From contig NZ_JADNBB010000003.1 in assembly GCF_015550595.1 (NCBI RefSeq), positions 146,174 through 210,173 on the forward strand: a stretch of DNA of 64,000 bases. Direction: 5' to 3'. Shown here in pieces: positions 17,529-26,422 of the stretch; position 1 is the first letter of the stretch; each line of letters begins with the position of its first letter. The stretch comes from Parabacteroides goldsteinii. GTDB lineage: Bacteria > Bacteroidota > Bacteroidia > Bacteroidales > Tannerellaceae. The notes under the pieces were generated by a model that saw nothing but the letters and a program-made list of their open reading frames with translations, had not been told where the DNA came from and did no database searches. The position numbers were made by a program, and so were the translations under genes.

Positions 17529-18809
17529 TTACTGCATACGACGGATACCGATAGCTTTGTTATACTGAGCCAGAGAGGCTTTCTGCTGATACCAGGTCTG
17601 GATAAGACTGCTGTAAGACTGTATCCATGATAGCTGGGCAGAGAGTACATCGACAATAGGAAGCTTACCTTCATTATAGCTGAATGTATTCAGGTCAAGG
17701 TTCTCTTCGGCTATTTTGCAGGCATCTTCGGCAACATCGATCTGCTTGGTATTCTCAGTCAGACTGGTCCAGGCATTAGCTACTTCCTGGCCGATCTGAT
17801 CGCGGGTATTGTCCATCGCATATTCTTTGCTGCGCAGGATCGCTTTTTGCGAGTTCACTTCCTTGAAGCGTGCTCCCCAACGGAACAAAGGTATTTTCAG
17901 AGAAGCAAAGACTGCCGGTGTCCATAGCTGGTCGGAACCTTTCATGTTCAGCATAGGAGTTCCCCATGATCCCTGAAATCCGACGGACAGGTTCGGGTTA
18001 TACTTTGCTTTGGAAAGGTTGATCTGCCGTTTCTGATACTCGATATTCAACTGGGCTATATGAAAGTCCGGACGATTATCCAACGCTGCAGACTCACCCA
18101 CACGCAGAGGCAACGGTTGATCCATTGTGATGGAGTCGGCAATAGCCACCTCTTCCATCGGGGGAACTCCCATCAGGACGTTGAGATTCTGTAAAGCGAT
18201 CTGATAATCTTTATAGGCAGAACTTTTGTTCAACTCCGCCTCTTTCAGGCGGGCCTGTACCTGCAAAAGGTCGGTCTTACTGATTTGTCCGTCCTGGAAA
18301 CGAAGCGTCAACACGTTGGCCAACTCCTGTACGATATCGACATACTGGGTCATTACATCATACATCCCTTTGCGGGCGGCTACCGACCAGTAGTTCATAT
18401 CGGCGGCATAAACGATGTTATCGGTCGTCAGTTCTTCCACCTCAGTGGCAATCTGTCCCTGTATCTCGGCTGCCTTATAGTTGTTGTAGATTTGTCCTCC
18501 GGCATAGATAGGCTGGCTGACAGTTGCTCCCAGGCTATAAGTGTTATGATCCATTTCATAACCCGGCATCAATTCGTACTTATTAATACGGTACTGGTAA
18601 CTACCGGAGAAATCGACCGCCGGGAAGAATGCAGTCTTAGCAGCTTTAATGGCGTGCTGCATAGCGATCCGTTCTTCGGAACTCTGCTTGATCTGACGGC
18701 TGTATTCAAGCACTTTTTCTTTATATTCGGCTGCTGTGATGGGCTGTACCTGCGCATTCGCAGATAAAGCACCCAACAGCATACAACCTATTATCAGTTT
18801 ACTTTTCAT
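17529..18809 (-). CDS. TolC-family outer membrane efflux protein
   Basis: A 426-residue outer-membrane factor with a signal peptide (MKSKLIIGCMLLGALSANA) and no lipobox cysteine at the cleavage site. Two OEP repeats of long alpha-helical heptad sequence follow; the first contains the YSLGATVSQPIYAGGQIYNN beta-barrel strand and the second FASLKIPLFRWGARF. It would form the trimeric outer-membrane exit duct of the pump encoded just upstream. It is the last gene of the adaptor-permease-duct operon and starts 5 bp after the permease stop. Confidence 0.9.
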   Translation of the reverse strand: MKSKLIIGCMLLGALSANAQVQPITAAEYKEKVLEYSRQIKQSSEERIAMQHAIKAAKTAFFPAVDFSGSYQYRINKYELMPGYEMDHNTYSLGATVSQPIYAGGQIYNNYKAAEIQGQIATEVEELTTDNIVYAADMNYWSVAARKGMYDVMTQYVDIVQELANVLTLRFQDGQISKTDLLQVQARLKEAELNKSSAYKDYQIALQNLNVLMGVPPMEEVAIADSITMDQPLPLRVGESAALDNRPDFHIAQLNIEYQKRQINLSKAKYNPNLSVGFQGSWGTPMLNMKGSDQLWTPAVFASLKIPLFRWGARFKEVNSQKAILRSKEYAMDNTRDQIGQEVANAWTSLTENTKQIDVAEDACKIAEENLDLNTFSYNEGKLPIVDVLSAQLSWIQSYSSLIQTWYQQKASLAQYNKAIGIRRMQ

Positions 18810-18814
18810 ATTAC

Positions 18815-21800
18815 TTATTCCGATTTAATCTTAAAGAATATACAATAGGTAACCGGAAGCACGAAGATGGTCAGGATAGTCGATACAAACAAACCTCCCA
18901 TAATCGTAGCCGCCATACCGGCAAACATCGCATCCCCCAACAAAGGAAGCATACCCAGGATCGTAGTACCCGAAGCCATCGTCACAGGCACGATACGTGT
19001 CTTGGTCGCTTCTATGATAGCATTGACAGGAGCCAGTCCACTATCCATCTGGAGACCTATCTCATCGACAAGCACAATGGCATTCTTGATGTTCATACCG
19101 ATCAGCCCCAATAGTCCCAACATCGCAAAGAAGTCGAGAGACTTTCCGAAGACCAACAATCCCAATACTACCCCGATAAAGATCAACGGAAGCATTGCCA
19201 TGATCAATACCGGTTTCCGGTAATATTTCGGGAAGAGGAACAGTAAGGTAATATAAATCAGACCAAACATCAAAGGAATGTTAGCTGCAATAGCCTTATT
19301 ACCTTTATCCTGTTCACTTTGTTCTCCGAAATAAGTCATCTTATAACCTTCGGGAACCTGTATTTGTTTTTGGGCTTCCGTCCAAAGATGACTGAATGCA
19401 GCCATCGTGTTGGCACCGCGTTTCGGCTCGCACTGCATCATCATATACGGTTGACGGTTGAAACGCCTTACCACATTGTATTCGTAATCGAGAGAGAAAT
19501 CGTCGATTACCTGCTCTACCTTGACTGAACGTCCTTTGGCACTATAAACCGGCAACGTCTTAATATCGTTCAGGTTCATAGAGTCGCGGTCGGCATCCTT
19601 CATCAGGATAGGCATAAAGACATCGCCTTCACGGTACTCACCGAGCGGAACACCGTTCGTTGCCGAGCGAAGGGAATAAGCCACCTGCTGACGGGTGATA
19701 CCCAGACGCAAACCTTTTTCCTGCGAATACAACGGCTTCCATACCGGAACTTTATTGCCCCAGCTATCGCGCACTTCCATCACCTGGTCGTACTGGCGGG
19801 CTATCTCCTTGACTTTCTCCGTTAAAGCCACCAGAGTATCCACATTATCTCCGATAAAACCGATCTCAATAGCGGCATCGGGCACAGGAGACAAAGCGAA
19901 CAGGGCCGAACGAGTCAGGATGTTCGGATAGTTTGCTACCATATAATCGTAGAATTTACCTTCTTCCGCTTGTGCATCTTCCGCCTTTTGAGTTTCGATC
20001 AATACATTCGCAAAGTTAGGCTTCGGTCCCACCGACGAACTTGCCAGGTAATAACGAACCGGGGAACCTCCCAGGGTAAATGAGTACGATTTGATGTTCT
20101 TATTATTACTCAGGTAACCTTCAATCTCTTTCACGCTCTTCTCTACATCGTAGATACTGTAACCTTCCGGGAAGATCAGGTCGGCACGGAAATAAGGCTT
20201 GTTCATGATCGGGAAAAAGCTCTGCGGCATGATCCCCATAATAAATAAGGAAAGGAACAAGGTCGCAACGACAGAAGAAACGGTTACCCATCTGCGTTTG
20301 ATAAGACGGGCCAGAACCTTTTCAAACTTATGATACAGTTTCGTATCGTAAGGATCTTTCGCTTCACCCGGTTTGGCTTCTTTCAGGATAAAGTTACCGA
20401 AAGTCGTAGTTTGCGTTAATGCCAATACCCAACTCAAGCCTAACGATACAGCCAATACGATAAACAATGGTTTAACGATCTCGGCTACAGCGGCAGGTGC
20501 CAGGTACATCGGCAGGAATGAACAGACTGCAATAAAGGTTGCACCCAATAAGGCCCATTGTGGCTTGGTTGCTCCGTCTACCAAAGCCTGGTAGCGGGAT
20601 AACCCACGCTTGATACCTACCTGTGCATTATCTGTTACCACAATCGCATTATCCACCAGCATACCCATCGCGATGATAAATGCAGCCAGCGAAGTTCGGT
20701 TCAGTCCGACACCCCAGATAAGCATAAGCAGCAATGTACCCCCTACGGAGAAGAGCAGCGAACTACCCACGAGCATGCCGGCACGCGATCCCATTACAAG
20801 GAAAATCACTACAATAACGATCAACAACGATTCGAGCAGGTTAAGGATAAAGCCGTTGTTCGCTTCATCGGCAATCTTATTTTCCGGATAGATGGTCTTC
20901 AAATCCATGCCGATAGGAAAAAGCCGTTCCATTTCTTCCAGATGGGCAGCGACATCATTACCGACAGCCACTACGTCATCATTCGGTCCTGTTGCCACCC
21001 CTATACCAATAGCTCGTTTGCCGTCCACACGCATCAGGTTGGAAGGAGGATCCATATAGCCACGTTCAATAATAGCAATATCACCCAGACGCACTTCACC
21101 TCCACTTTTGGTAACAATCAACTGGTCGCGTATATCCTGTATATCTTTATAAGTACCCTCAGCTCTCAACCGCAACTGATAGCTGCCGGTATTGATATCA
21201 CCGGTATTGACCAACAGGTTTTGTGTTTGCAGTACCTGCTGGATAGAGTTAGGGTCAATCCCCAGGTTAGCCAGTTTCGGTACCGAGATCCTTACATTGA
21301 CAACTTGTGTCTGTTCACCAAACAGATACACCTTCTGTACGCCAGGCACCGGAGACAATTCAGTCTTGATCTTTTGCGACCAGTCACGCAGTTCGTCATA
21401 AGTAAATCCATCATCGGCAGTCAAGGCATAATAGATACCGAATACATCACCAAAGTCATCGCTGACCGATATGGAAGAGGCACCGCTCGGAAGGCGGGGT
21501 TCTATATTTGCCACCTTACGGCGAAGTTCATCCCATTTAACAGGCATATAGTCAGGTGCAAGCGTCGGTTGCAATTCGATCGATATCTTCGACATCCCGA
21601 AATAAGACTCCGACTTAATCTGATACACATCCGACATAGACTGTATCTCTCTTTCTATCGGTTCGGTAATCAGTTTTTCCACTTCAAAAGGAGTTGCTCC
21701 CGGATATTGCGTAACCAACACAGCCTGTTTGATTACAAAGGGGGCGTCCTCCTTTTTCGGCAGTTTGAAGAAAGAGTATATACCGCCAATCAGCATCACA

Positions 21801-21856
21801 GCCAGAAAGAAGTATATAATCTTACTATTCTCTAAGGAATATTTTGGAATATTCAT
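18815..21856 (-). CDS. RND efflux permease (operon 1)
   Basis: A 1013-residue inner-membrane antiporter with the RND layout of 12 spans and two large periplasmic loops. The N-terminal QYPGATPFEVEKLITEPIERE block is typical. The proton-relay region in span 4 reads GMLVDNAIVVTDNA near residues 400-413, so the second Asp of the usual DD pair is Asn; the Lys of span 10 is kept in GMNIKNAIVLVDE. The protein is shorter than, and distinct from, the two HAE1-type permeases later in the window. The substrate is unknown; drugs, bile salts or lipids are usual. No regulator is adjacent. Confidence 0.92.
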   Translation of the reverse strand: MNIPKYSLENSKIIYFFLAVMLIGGIYSFFKLPKKEDAPFVIKQAVLVTQYPGATPFEVEKLITEPIEREIQSMSDVYQIKSESYFGMSKISIELQPTLAPDYMPVKWDELRRKVANIEPRLPSGASSISVSDDFGDVFGIYYALTADDGFTYDELRDWSQKIKTELSPVPGVQKVYLFGEQTQVVNVRISVPKLANLGIDPNSIQQVLQTQNLLVNTGDINTGSYQLRLRAEGTYKDIQDIRDQLIVTKSGGEVRLGDIAIIERGYMDPPSNLMRVDGKRAIGIGVATGPNDDVVAVGNDVAAHLEEMERLFPIGMDLKTIYPENKIADEANNGFILNLLESLLIVIVVIFLVMGSRAGMLVGSSLLFSVGGTLLLMLIWGVGLNRTSLAAFIIAMGMLVDNAIVVTDNAQVGIKRGLSRYQALVDGATKPQWALLGATFIAVCSFLPMYLAPAAVAEIVKPLFIVLAVSLGLSWVLALTQTTTFGNFILKEAKPGEAKDPYDTKLYHKFEKVLARLIKRRWVTVSSVVATLFLSLFIMGIMPQSFFPIMNKPYFRADLIFPEGYSIYDVEKSVKEIEGYLSNNKNIKSYSFTLGGSPVRYYLASSSVGPKPNFANVLIETQKAEDAQAEEGKFYDYMVANYPNILTRSALFALSPVPDAAIEIGFIGDNVDTLVALTEKVKEIARQYDQVMEVRDSWGNKVPVWKPLYSQEKGLRLGITRQQVAYSLRSATNGVPLGEYREGDVFMPILMKDADRDSMNLNDIKTLPVYSAKGRSVKVEQVIDDFSLDYEYNVVRRFNRQPYMMMQCEPKRGANTMAAFSHLWTEAQKQIQVPEGYKMTYFGEQSEQDKGNKAIAANIPLMFGLIYITLLFLFPKYYRKPVLIMAMLPLIFIGVVLGLLVFGKSLDFFAMLGLLGLIGMNIKNAIVLVDEIGLQMDSGLAPVNAIIEATKTRIVPVTMASGTTILGMLPLLGDAMFAGMAATIMGGLFVSTILTIFVLPVTYCIFFKIKSE

Positions 21857-21867
21857 TGTTTATCTTC

Positions 21868-22932
21868 TTAATCTGTTAATACTTTTACTTGTTGTCCGTC
21901 TACAAGGCGGGTTGCTCCGGCAGTGACGACACGTTCTCCGGCTTTCAATCCTTGCAGAATGATCACGTTGTCTTTACCAACCAGTTCTCTTACCGTAATC
22001 TTGCGGCGTTCAACCTGTTGGGTTTGTGGATTAAAGACAAAAACGAACTTATCGCTACTGTTCGCTTCGTCGGCAACAATAGCAGACAGGGGTATTAATA
22101 CAGCTCCTTCGTTGAAACTCTGGCTTTCGATATTCAGTACAACGCGGCAAGAGAAACCTACGGCTACCTTATACTTATTGAGATCGAATGCAGGATCGTC
22201 GATATACAGGAATACAGGAACACCGGAACCGTCGGGAGACGCTTCCACATATTCTTTTACTTTAGCCTTGAAACGGAGACCTTTATAGTTGTCAAACTCC
22301 ACATAGATCGTATAAGGAGTCGAGAAATAGGTAATGTTCGTTTCCGGCATTGTAAACTGGATTTGCAGTTTATTGGGATTGATCAGGCAGACAATACCCT
22401 GCCCCATCTGTACCTTCTGATAATTCTCTACATACTTCTTCTGGATAAAACCGTCAAAGGGAGCACGAAGCTTGGTTTGCTCCAATGTATTCTGAGAGTT
22501 TTCAAATGCAGCCTGGGCATTGGAATAAGAAGCTTTTGTCGTTTCATATTCCTGCTGGGAGATCGCTTGCTTCGCCAGCAGTCTTTCAGCACGTTGCAAC
22601 TGGGCTTGTGCAGTTTGGAAGGAAGCCTTCTTTGCTTCAAAATCCCACTTGAAATCCTGAGGGTCCATTTCTGCTACTATTTGTCCGGTACGTACTTTCT
22701 GCCCTTCTTCCACGTTCAGGGAGATCAATGGTCCGGACATTTTAAACGCCAGGTCACTGAACTGGTCAGGAGATACTACACCACTGAACGATTTCTCCAC
22801 CACATTTAATGATACTACTTCAGTCAACTTTACCGGACGAGGCCCATGCTCTTTCACCGGCGGTTGGCTACAAGACATCAATGCTGCCAATACAAAAACG
22901 GGAATTAATTTACCATTCATGATAACTTGCAT
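21868..22932 (-). CDS. RND periplasmic adaptor lipoprotein (operon 1)
   Basis: A 354-residue membrane-fusion protein. The signal peptide ends in a lipobox (LAALMSC). A first barrel/lipoyl half (PLISLNVEEGQKVRTGQIVAEMD) is followed by a helical hairpin (about 85-150, AQAQLQRAERLLAKQAISQQEY), then the second lipoyl half (LRAPFDGFIQKKYVENYQKV) and a membrane-proximal C-terminal domain. It bridges permease and outer-membrane duct. Translation may start at 22932 or at ATG 22920 (MNGKLIPVFV). It is the first gene of the operon, 11 bp before the permease. The only upstream promoter candidate (22969) is a one-mismatch -7 match, so the true promoter is uncertain. Confidence 0.9.
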   Translation of the reverse strand: MQVIMNGKLIPVFVLAALMSCSQPPVKEHGPRPVKLTEVVSLNVVEKSFSGVVSPDQFSDLAFKMSGPLISLNVEEGQKVRTGQIVAEMDPQDFKWDFEAKKASFQTAQAQLQRAERLLAKQAISQQEYETTKASYSNAQAAFENSQNTLEQTKLRAPFDGFIQKKYVENYQKVQMGQGIVCLINPNKLQIQFTMPETNITYFSTPYTIYVEFDNYKGLRFKAKVKEYVEASPDGSGVPVFLYIDDPAFDLNKYKVAVGFSCRVVLNIESQSFNEGAVLIPLSAIVADEANSSDKFVFVFNPQTQQVERRKITVRELVGKDNVIILQGLKAGERVVTAGATRLVDGQQVKVLTD

Positions 22933-23081
22933 TTACTTATTTAGTTATTTGTTAATTATATGCTAATACAAAGTCATATAATACTATGTGTTAAGTCATA
23001 GCATTACAACATTCATTTTTTTATAATTGTTCGGATATTACCTACCTTTTTATCAGCGGAATACCATTTGCTTGTACATAA

Positions 23082-24089
23082 TTAAAAGGACCAACTGTCC
23101 CAGTCAATTTTTGCTTCCATTACTTTTTCCTGTTCATCAGGAACGGCCGGGAAGAAATCTATTCCCGTTACTTTCTCTACACTATCAACAGGGATTGCCA
23201 TGGATCTCAATGCTGTATTCTTATAGTCCCTGTTCTCAAAAATAAATCCGATAGCCTTATACTCATCGCCGGAAACATAACAAATCACTTTGTAAAATGC
23301 ACCGGGTACTCCTATCCTGTTCTTTCCCATACGCTTCATGTCGTCTGTCATAACAGGACCGGTAGCAATCAATAAAGCTCCGTAATCGTTCGCCCACATC
23401 CGGCTTAATTCTTCCAGATCTTTCCAGATTCCACGATTCAATGCCGGCTTCTGCGGACAAATATTACTCAGATAAAACGATTCGCGCATTGCTTTAGCCG
23501 ACCATTTCATGTCACCCGCCGGAGCCAAATGGCCACGGTCGTAGCCCGTACGGGTATAATCATCGTTGGTAGCAGTAGCTCCTTTTACCAACGGATCAGG
23601 AACGAACTTGTTCGAACGTTCCGTCTTTTTACTTTTTGCTTCTTCGGGAGTCAATTCATAGGCAACCCAGTTTGCTATTTTGTAATCAGAATTATATGAT
23701 ACGGTATATCCTTCATGGCGAATTACCTGTTCAGACCGTTTAGCCTGCAACTTGGGTATCTCTGCGTTTGCTGGGATTTTGAAGGTCGTTGTTTTGGGAC
23801 GGGGAGGCTTTATTGAGGATGGCTCATCTTTTTTCTTTTGCTCAGGAACCGGCTTTTTCGGAGTTGCAGGCTTCTTCTGCTCTTTAGCAACTGTTTTTTG
23901 CTGTTCCTTCACAACTGGTTGTTTTCCGGTTACAGGATACAGATAATCATATAAAAATAAAACGCCTATCAGACAGGCAAGCAGTATAGAAATAGCGACA
24001 AATACCCGTTTGACAGCCAGAACAAACGATGATACCTGTTTTTTCTTCTTCCTCGATTTCGACTTTGTTTTACTTTTTCCTTTTACCAT
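23082..24089 (-). CDS. Membrane-anchored DNA/RNA non-specific endonuclease
   Basis: A 335-residue protein of the NUC1/Serratia-nuclease type (beta-beta-alpha-metal). A very basic N-terminus (residues 1-20) precedes a single span (about 29-48) and a Pro/Lys-rich linker (55-110), so the catalytic domain should sit in the periplasm. The active-site motif DRGHLAPAGD is near residues 182-191 (His as general base) and the metal-site Asn is in SNICPQKPALNRGIW. It would degrade extracytoplasmic nucleic acids for nutrition or defence. It is monocistronic, with a promoter bracketed by an inverted repeat immediately upstream. Confidence 0.88.
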   Translation of the reverse strand: MVKGKSKTKSKSRKKKKQVSSFVLAVKRVFVAISILLACLIGVLFLYDYLYPVTGKQPVVKEQQKTVAKEQKKPATPKKPVPEQKKKDEPSSIKPPRPKTTTFKIPANAEIPKLQAKRSEQVIRHEGYTVSYNSDYKIANWVAYELTPEEAKSKKTERSNKFVPDPLVKGATATNDDYTRTGYDRGHLAPAGDMKWSAKAMRESFYLSNICPQKPALNRGIWKDLEELSRMWANDYGALLIATGPVMTDDMKRMGKNRIGVPGAFYKVICYVSGDEYKAIGFIFENRDYKNTALRSMAIPVDSVEKVTGIDFFPAVPDEQEKVMEAKIDWDSWSF

Positions 24090-24096
24090 CGACCAA

Positions 24097-24139
24097 TAGC
24101 CTCACATTATCCCCGGCAAAAGTAGATAATGTGAGGCTA
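24097..24139 (-). promoter_or_regulatory. Promoter inside a perfect 15-bp inverted repeat
   Basis: Arms TAGCCTCACATTATC (24097 side by reverse complement at 24125-24139) and GATAATGTGAGGCTA are perfect complements, separated by 13 bp. On the minus strand the spacer contains TACTTTTG (24117-24124), a TAnnTTTG -7 element, 28 bp before the nuclease start codon. The inner end of the left arm would fall at about the transcription start. No T-run follows on either side, so an operator is more likely than a terminator. This site also separates the nuclease from the rhamnosidase gene that ends at 24198. Confidence 0.65.
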
Positions 24140-24197
24140 CCAAACAATATATAAATCTTAAATCTATTCGTCAATATTACTATAAAAAGTGCCCGTA

Positions 24198-26399
24198 TTA
24201 AAAGGGACACTTTAAATTGTGGGCTCCAGGACCAACTTTATAAGCTTTTCCTTTGGGCGAAATCACTATTGCAGTTGTTTGTTCGGGTACCTGAATTTCA
24301 ACAAGAATATTACGCCCCGATTTCCGTAAATCTACTTTGATTTCACCATAATGAGTCGCTACCGTAGCTGACGCTTCTGTCAAAGAACCCATCTGGGGCT
24401 TTACCTGGAAAGTTTTAAATCCGGGCGAAGTCGGCTCTATGCCACAGACTTTCTGGCTGAGTAGTGTTAACGGACCACCACTCCATGCATGATTGATCGT
24501 TCCGCCACCAAAGCCATCGACTCCTACTCCCCAGCCTTCAAACAAGGTCGTATATTCCTTATAACCTAACATACCGGCATATCGATCCCGCATACGCTGC
24601 AACGCAACATCCGGAGCCCCAATATGGAAAAGAGCCTCCAGTACATATTTTTCCATATACGGACTGGCATGATACTCTTTCTTCAGCAGTTTCAATATAA
24701 AAGGATATTTATCTTTCGAGGCCAAACCGGAAAGGACAGCCATTGCCTGTGCCCGGTCGTCATTCTCACCATAATAACCGGGAGAACGATAGGCTGTTCC
24801 TGTCCAGAACTTCGTATTGAAACATTTCTCAATGCTATACATCATACGGCCGATCTCATCGGCATCGGCCTTCTTCCCAAGTTGAAGGGCAAAAACTTTT
24901 TCTGCTTTCAGTGCGAGATAGTACCAGCAATTGGTCAGTACTCCCATGTCTATCTGTTCACCCCAGTCGCCCCAGCTCCATTCTCCGCTACGTTCAACAG
25001 GCAGGCCGCTTTTGTCGACCTTCCAGGTTTCGTGCAGGTAACGGTGCAGACGGTCGTAGATAGCCGGAATGAAAGTACTGTCGCCGCTATAATAATATTG
25101 GGTATAAAAACCGTACCAACCGACAGAAGCCAGTATCTGTAAAGGTAGTTCCTTCGACCAGTTACCGGCAGGAACCGGAGCAAACAGCGAACCATCGGCA
25201 CGCTGCCAGTTCATCAACTCATGGATACCCTTTACGGCCAATTGATGAGAAGAGGTAGACAAAGCATAGAAAGCTTCACCCAGTTCGTTCACTTCATCTC
25301 CCCACCACTGAGCACGCTCACGTTCGGGACAATCCATATAGTTGTCGCGCATCGTTATATATAATGTACGGGCTGAACGCTTCCATAGTTCATTCAGGAA
25401 AGGATCGTTACACCGGAAAGCTCCGGCAAATTCGGTATCATATCCCGTTTCACGGTATTTCACATCCAATACCTTTACACCTTCAGGGATAATGTACCAC
25501 ATTTCGTGGCCGCTTATCCATCCATAACTTTCATATTCCTGTACTCCTTTACGAGTGATGTATTCGGCACGAATATTTTCCGGACCACCTCCCCGATAGT
25601 TATCAGTCTGCATATGGATCGTCTTGCCTTCGGATGCTTCCACTTTCAGATAGGGTGTGAACTGACAATTGTAAGGCAGGCGGCAGAACAAAGTATCACC
25701 CTTTGCCGACTGCCGAACATTTGGATATGCTTTCAAACCAAAATCTTTAAACATCGGTATCGGACGTTCCACCAGCTTACCCAATGGAGCCTTTCCTACT
25801 ACACACGCAATTTCTGCACCCGGGAAACCACCGTTAAAACCAGGCCGGTTCCAACCATCCATTGCTATCCGGGCATCAAAACGGATATTACTTTCCGACA
25901 AGCGATAATTCGGGAAAGGAGCTTCCGTATTTTGATAAGCATCATAAACGGAACATGCCCAACTCTTATCCGAAATAATCTCTACTCCGGGTGCAATGGC
26001 TTCAAACAATAAAGCAGCCATTCCACTGTTGACATGGCTGAAACCATTCTTTCCGAAATGCCACACCAAAACAGCAAGCGTGTTCTCTCCTGAAACAAGA
26101 TAAGGAGCAATCTCCACCGAATCATAATAGGTATCGTAGGGAGAAGGACCACGTTTCAAACCGCCTTCAAAAACAACCATACGTCCGTTGATCCACAGCC
26201 AGTATTTACTGTCGGCAGCGATATGGGCTGTCAGAGTAGTCGGTACTTCATCTATAGATACGGTCTTACGATAAGCTAACCAGGTGTTGCTTGCACTTTG
26301 ACATCGTTCTGTGTTGATCCATTGTGCTTTCCAGTCGTTTTTTGTCTCTGCTGAAGCGAAAATACCGATACATGCGAGTAACAGAAGATATTTTTTCAT
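24198..26399 (-). CDS. Secreted alpha-L-rhamnosidase-like glycoside hydrolase (GH78-type)
   Basis: A 733-residue protein with a signal peptide (MKKYLLLLACIGIFASA). N-terminal beta-sandwich domains run to about residue 310 (IAADSKYWLWINGRMV resembles the Bac_rhamnosid_N fold). An (alpha/alpha)6 barrel follows with the family motif DNYMDCPERERAQWWGDE near residues 352-369, where the acidic residues form the inverting catalytic region. The C-terminal beta domain starts near GIEPTSPGF (about 660). It should release terminal L-rhamnose from plant or microbial glycans. It is the last gene of the rhamnose operon, and its linkage to rhaD supports the substrate. Confidence 0.85.
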   Translation of the reverse strand: MKKYLLLLACIGIFASAETKNDWKAQWINTERCQSASNTWLAYRKTVSIDEVPTTLTAHIAADSKYWLWINGRMVVFEGGLKRGPSPYDTYYDSVEIAPYLVSGENTLAVLVWHFGKNGFSHVNSGMAALLFEAIAPGVEIISDKSWACSVYDAYQNTEAPFPNYRLSESNIRFDARIAMDGWNRPGFNGGFPGAEIACVVGKAPLGKLVERPIPMFKDFGLKAYPNVRQSAKGDTLFCRLPYNCQFTPYLKVEASEGKTIHMQTDNYRGGGPENIRAEYITRKGVQEYESYGWISGHEMWYIIPEGVKVLDVKYRETGYDTEFAGAFRCNDPFLNELWKRSARTLYITMRDNYMDCPERERAQWWGDEVNELGEAFYALSTSSHQLAVKGIHELMNWQRADGSLFAPVPAGNWSKELPLQILASVGWYGFYTQYYYSGDSTFIPAIYDRLHRYLHETWKVDKSGLPVERSGEWSWGDWGEQIDMGVLTNCWYYLALKAEKVFALQLGKKADADEIGRMMYSIEKCFNTKFWTGTAYRSPGYYGENDDRAQAMAVLSGLASKDKYPFILKLLKKEYHASPYMEKYVLEALFHIGAPDVALQRMRDRYAGMLGYKEYTTLFEGWGVGVDGFGGGTINHAWSGGPLTLLSQKVCGIEPTSPGFKTFQVKPQMGSLTEASATVATHYGEIKVDLRKSGRNILVEIQVPEQTTAIVISPKGKAYKVGPGAHNLKCPF

Positions 26400-26422
26400 C
26401 TCATTGCGATTTAAGGTATATA

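Noticed and set aside
20942-21835. Plus-strand open frame of 297 codons
   Set aside because: It is antisense to the RND permease gene and has His/Arg-rich composition typical of shadow frames.
24097-24139. Phase-variable invertible promoter
   Set aside because: The spacer between the inverted arms is only 13 bp, too short for the invertases of Bacteroidales, and no recombinase gene is near.
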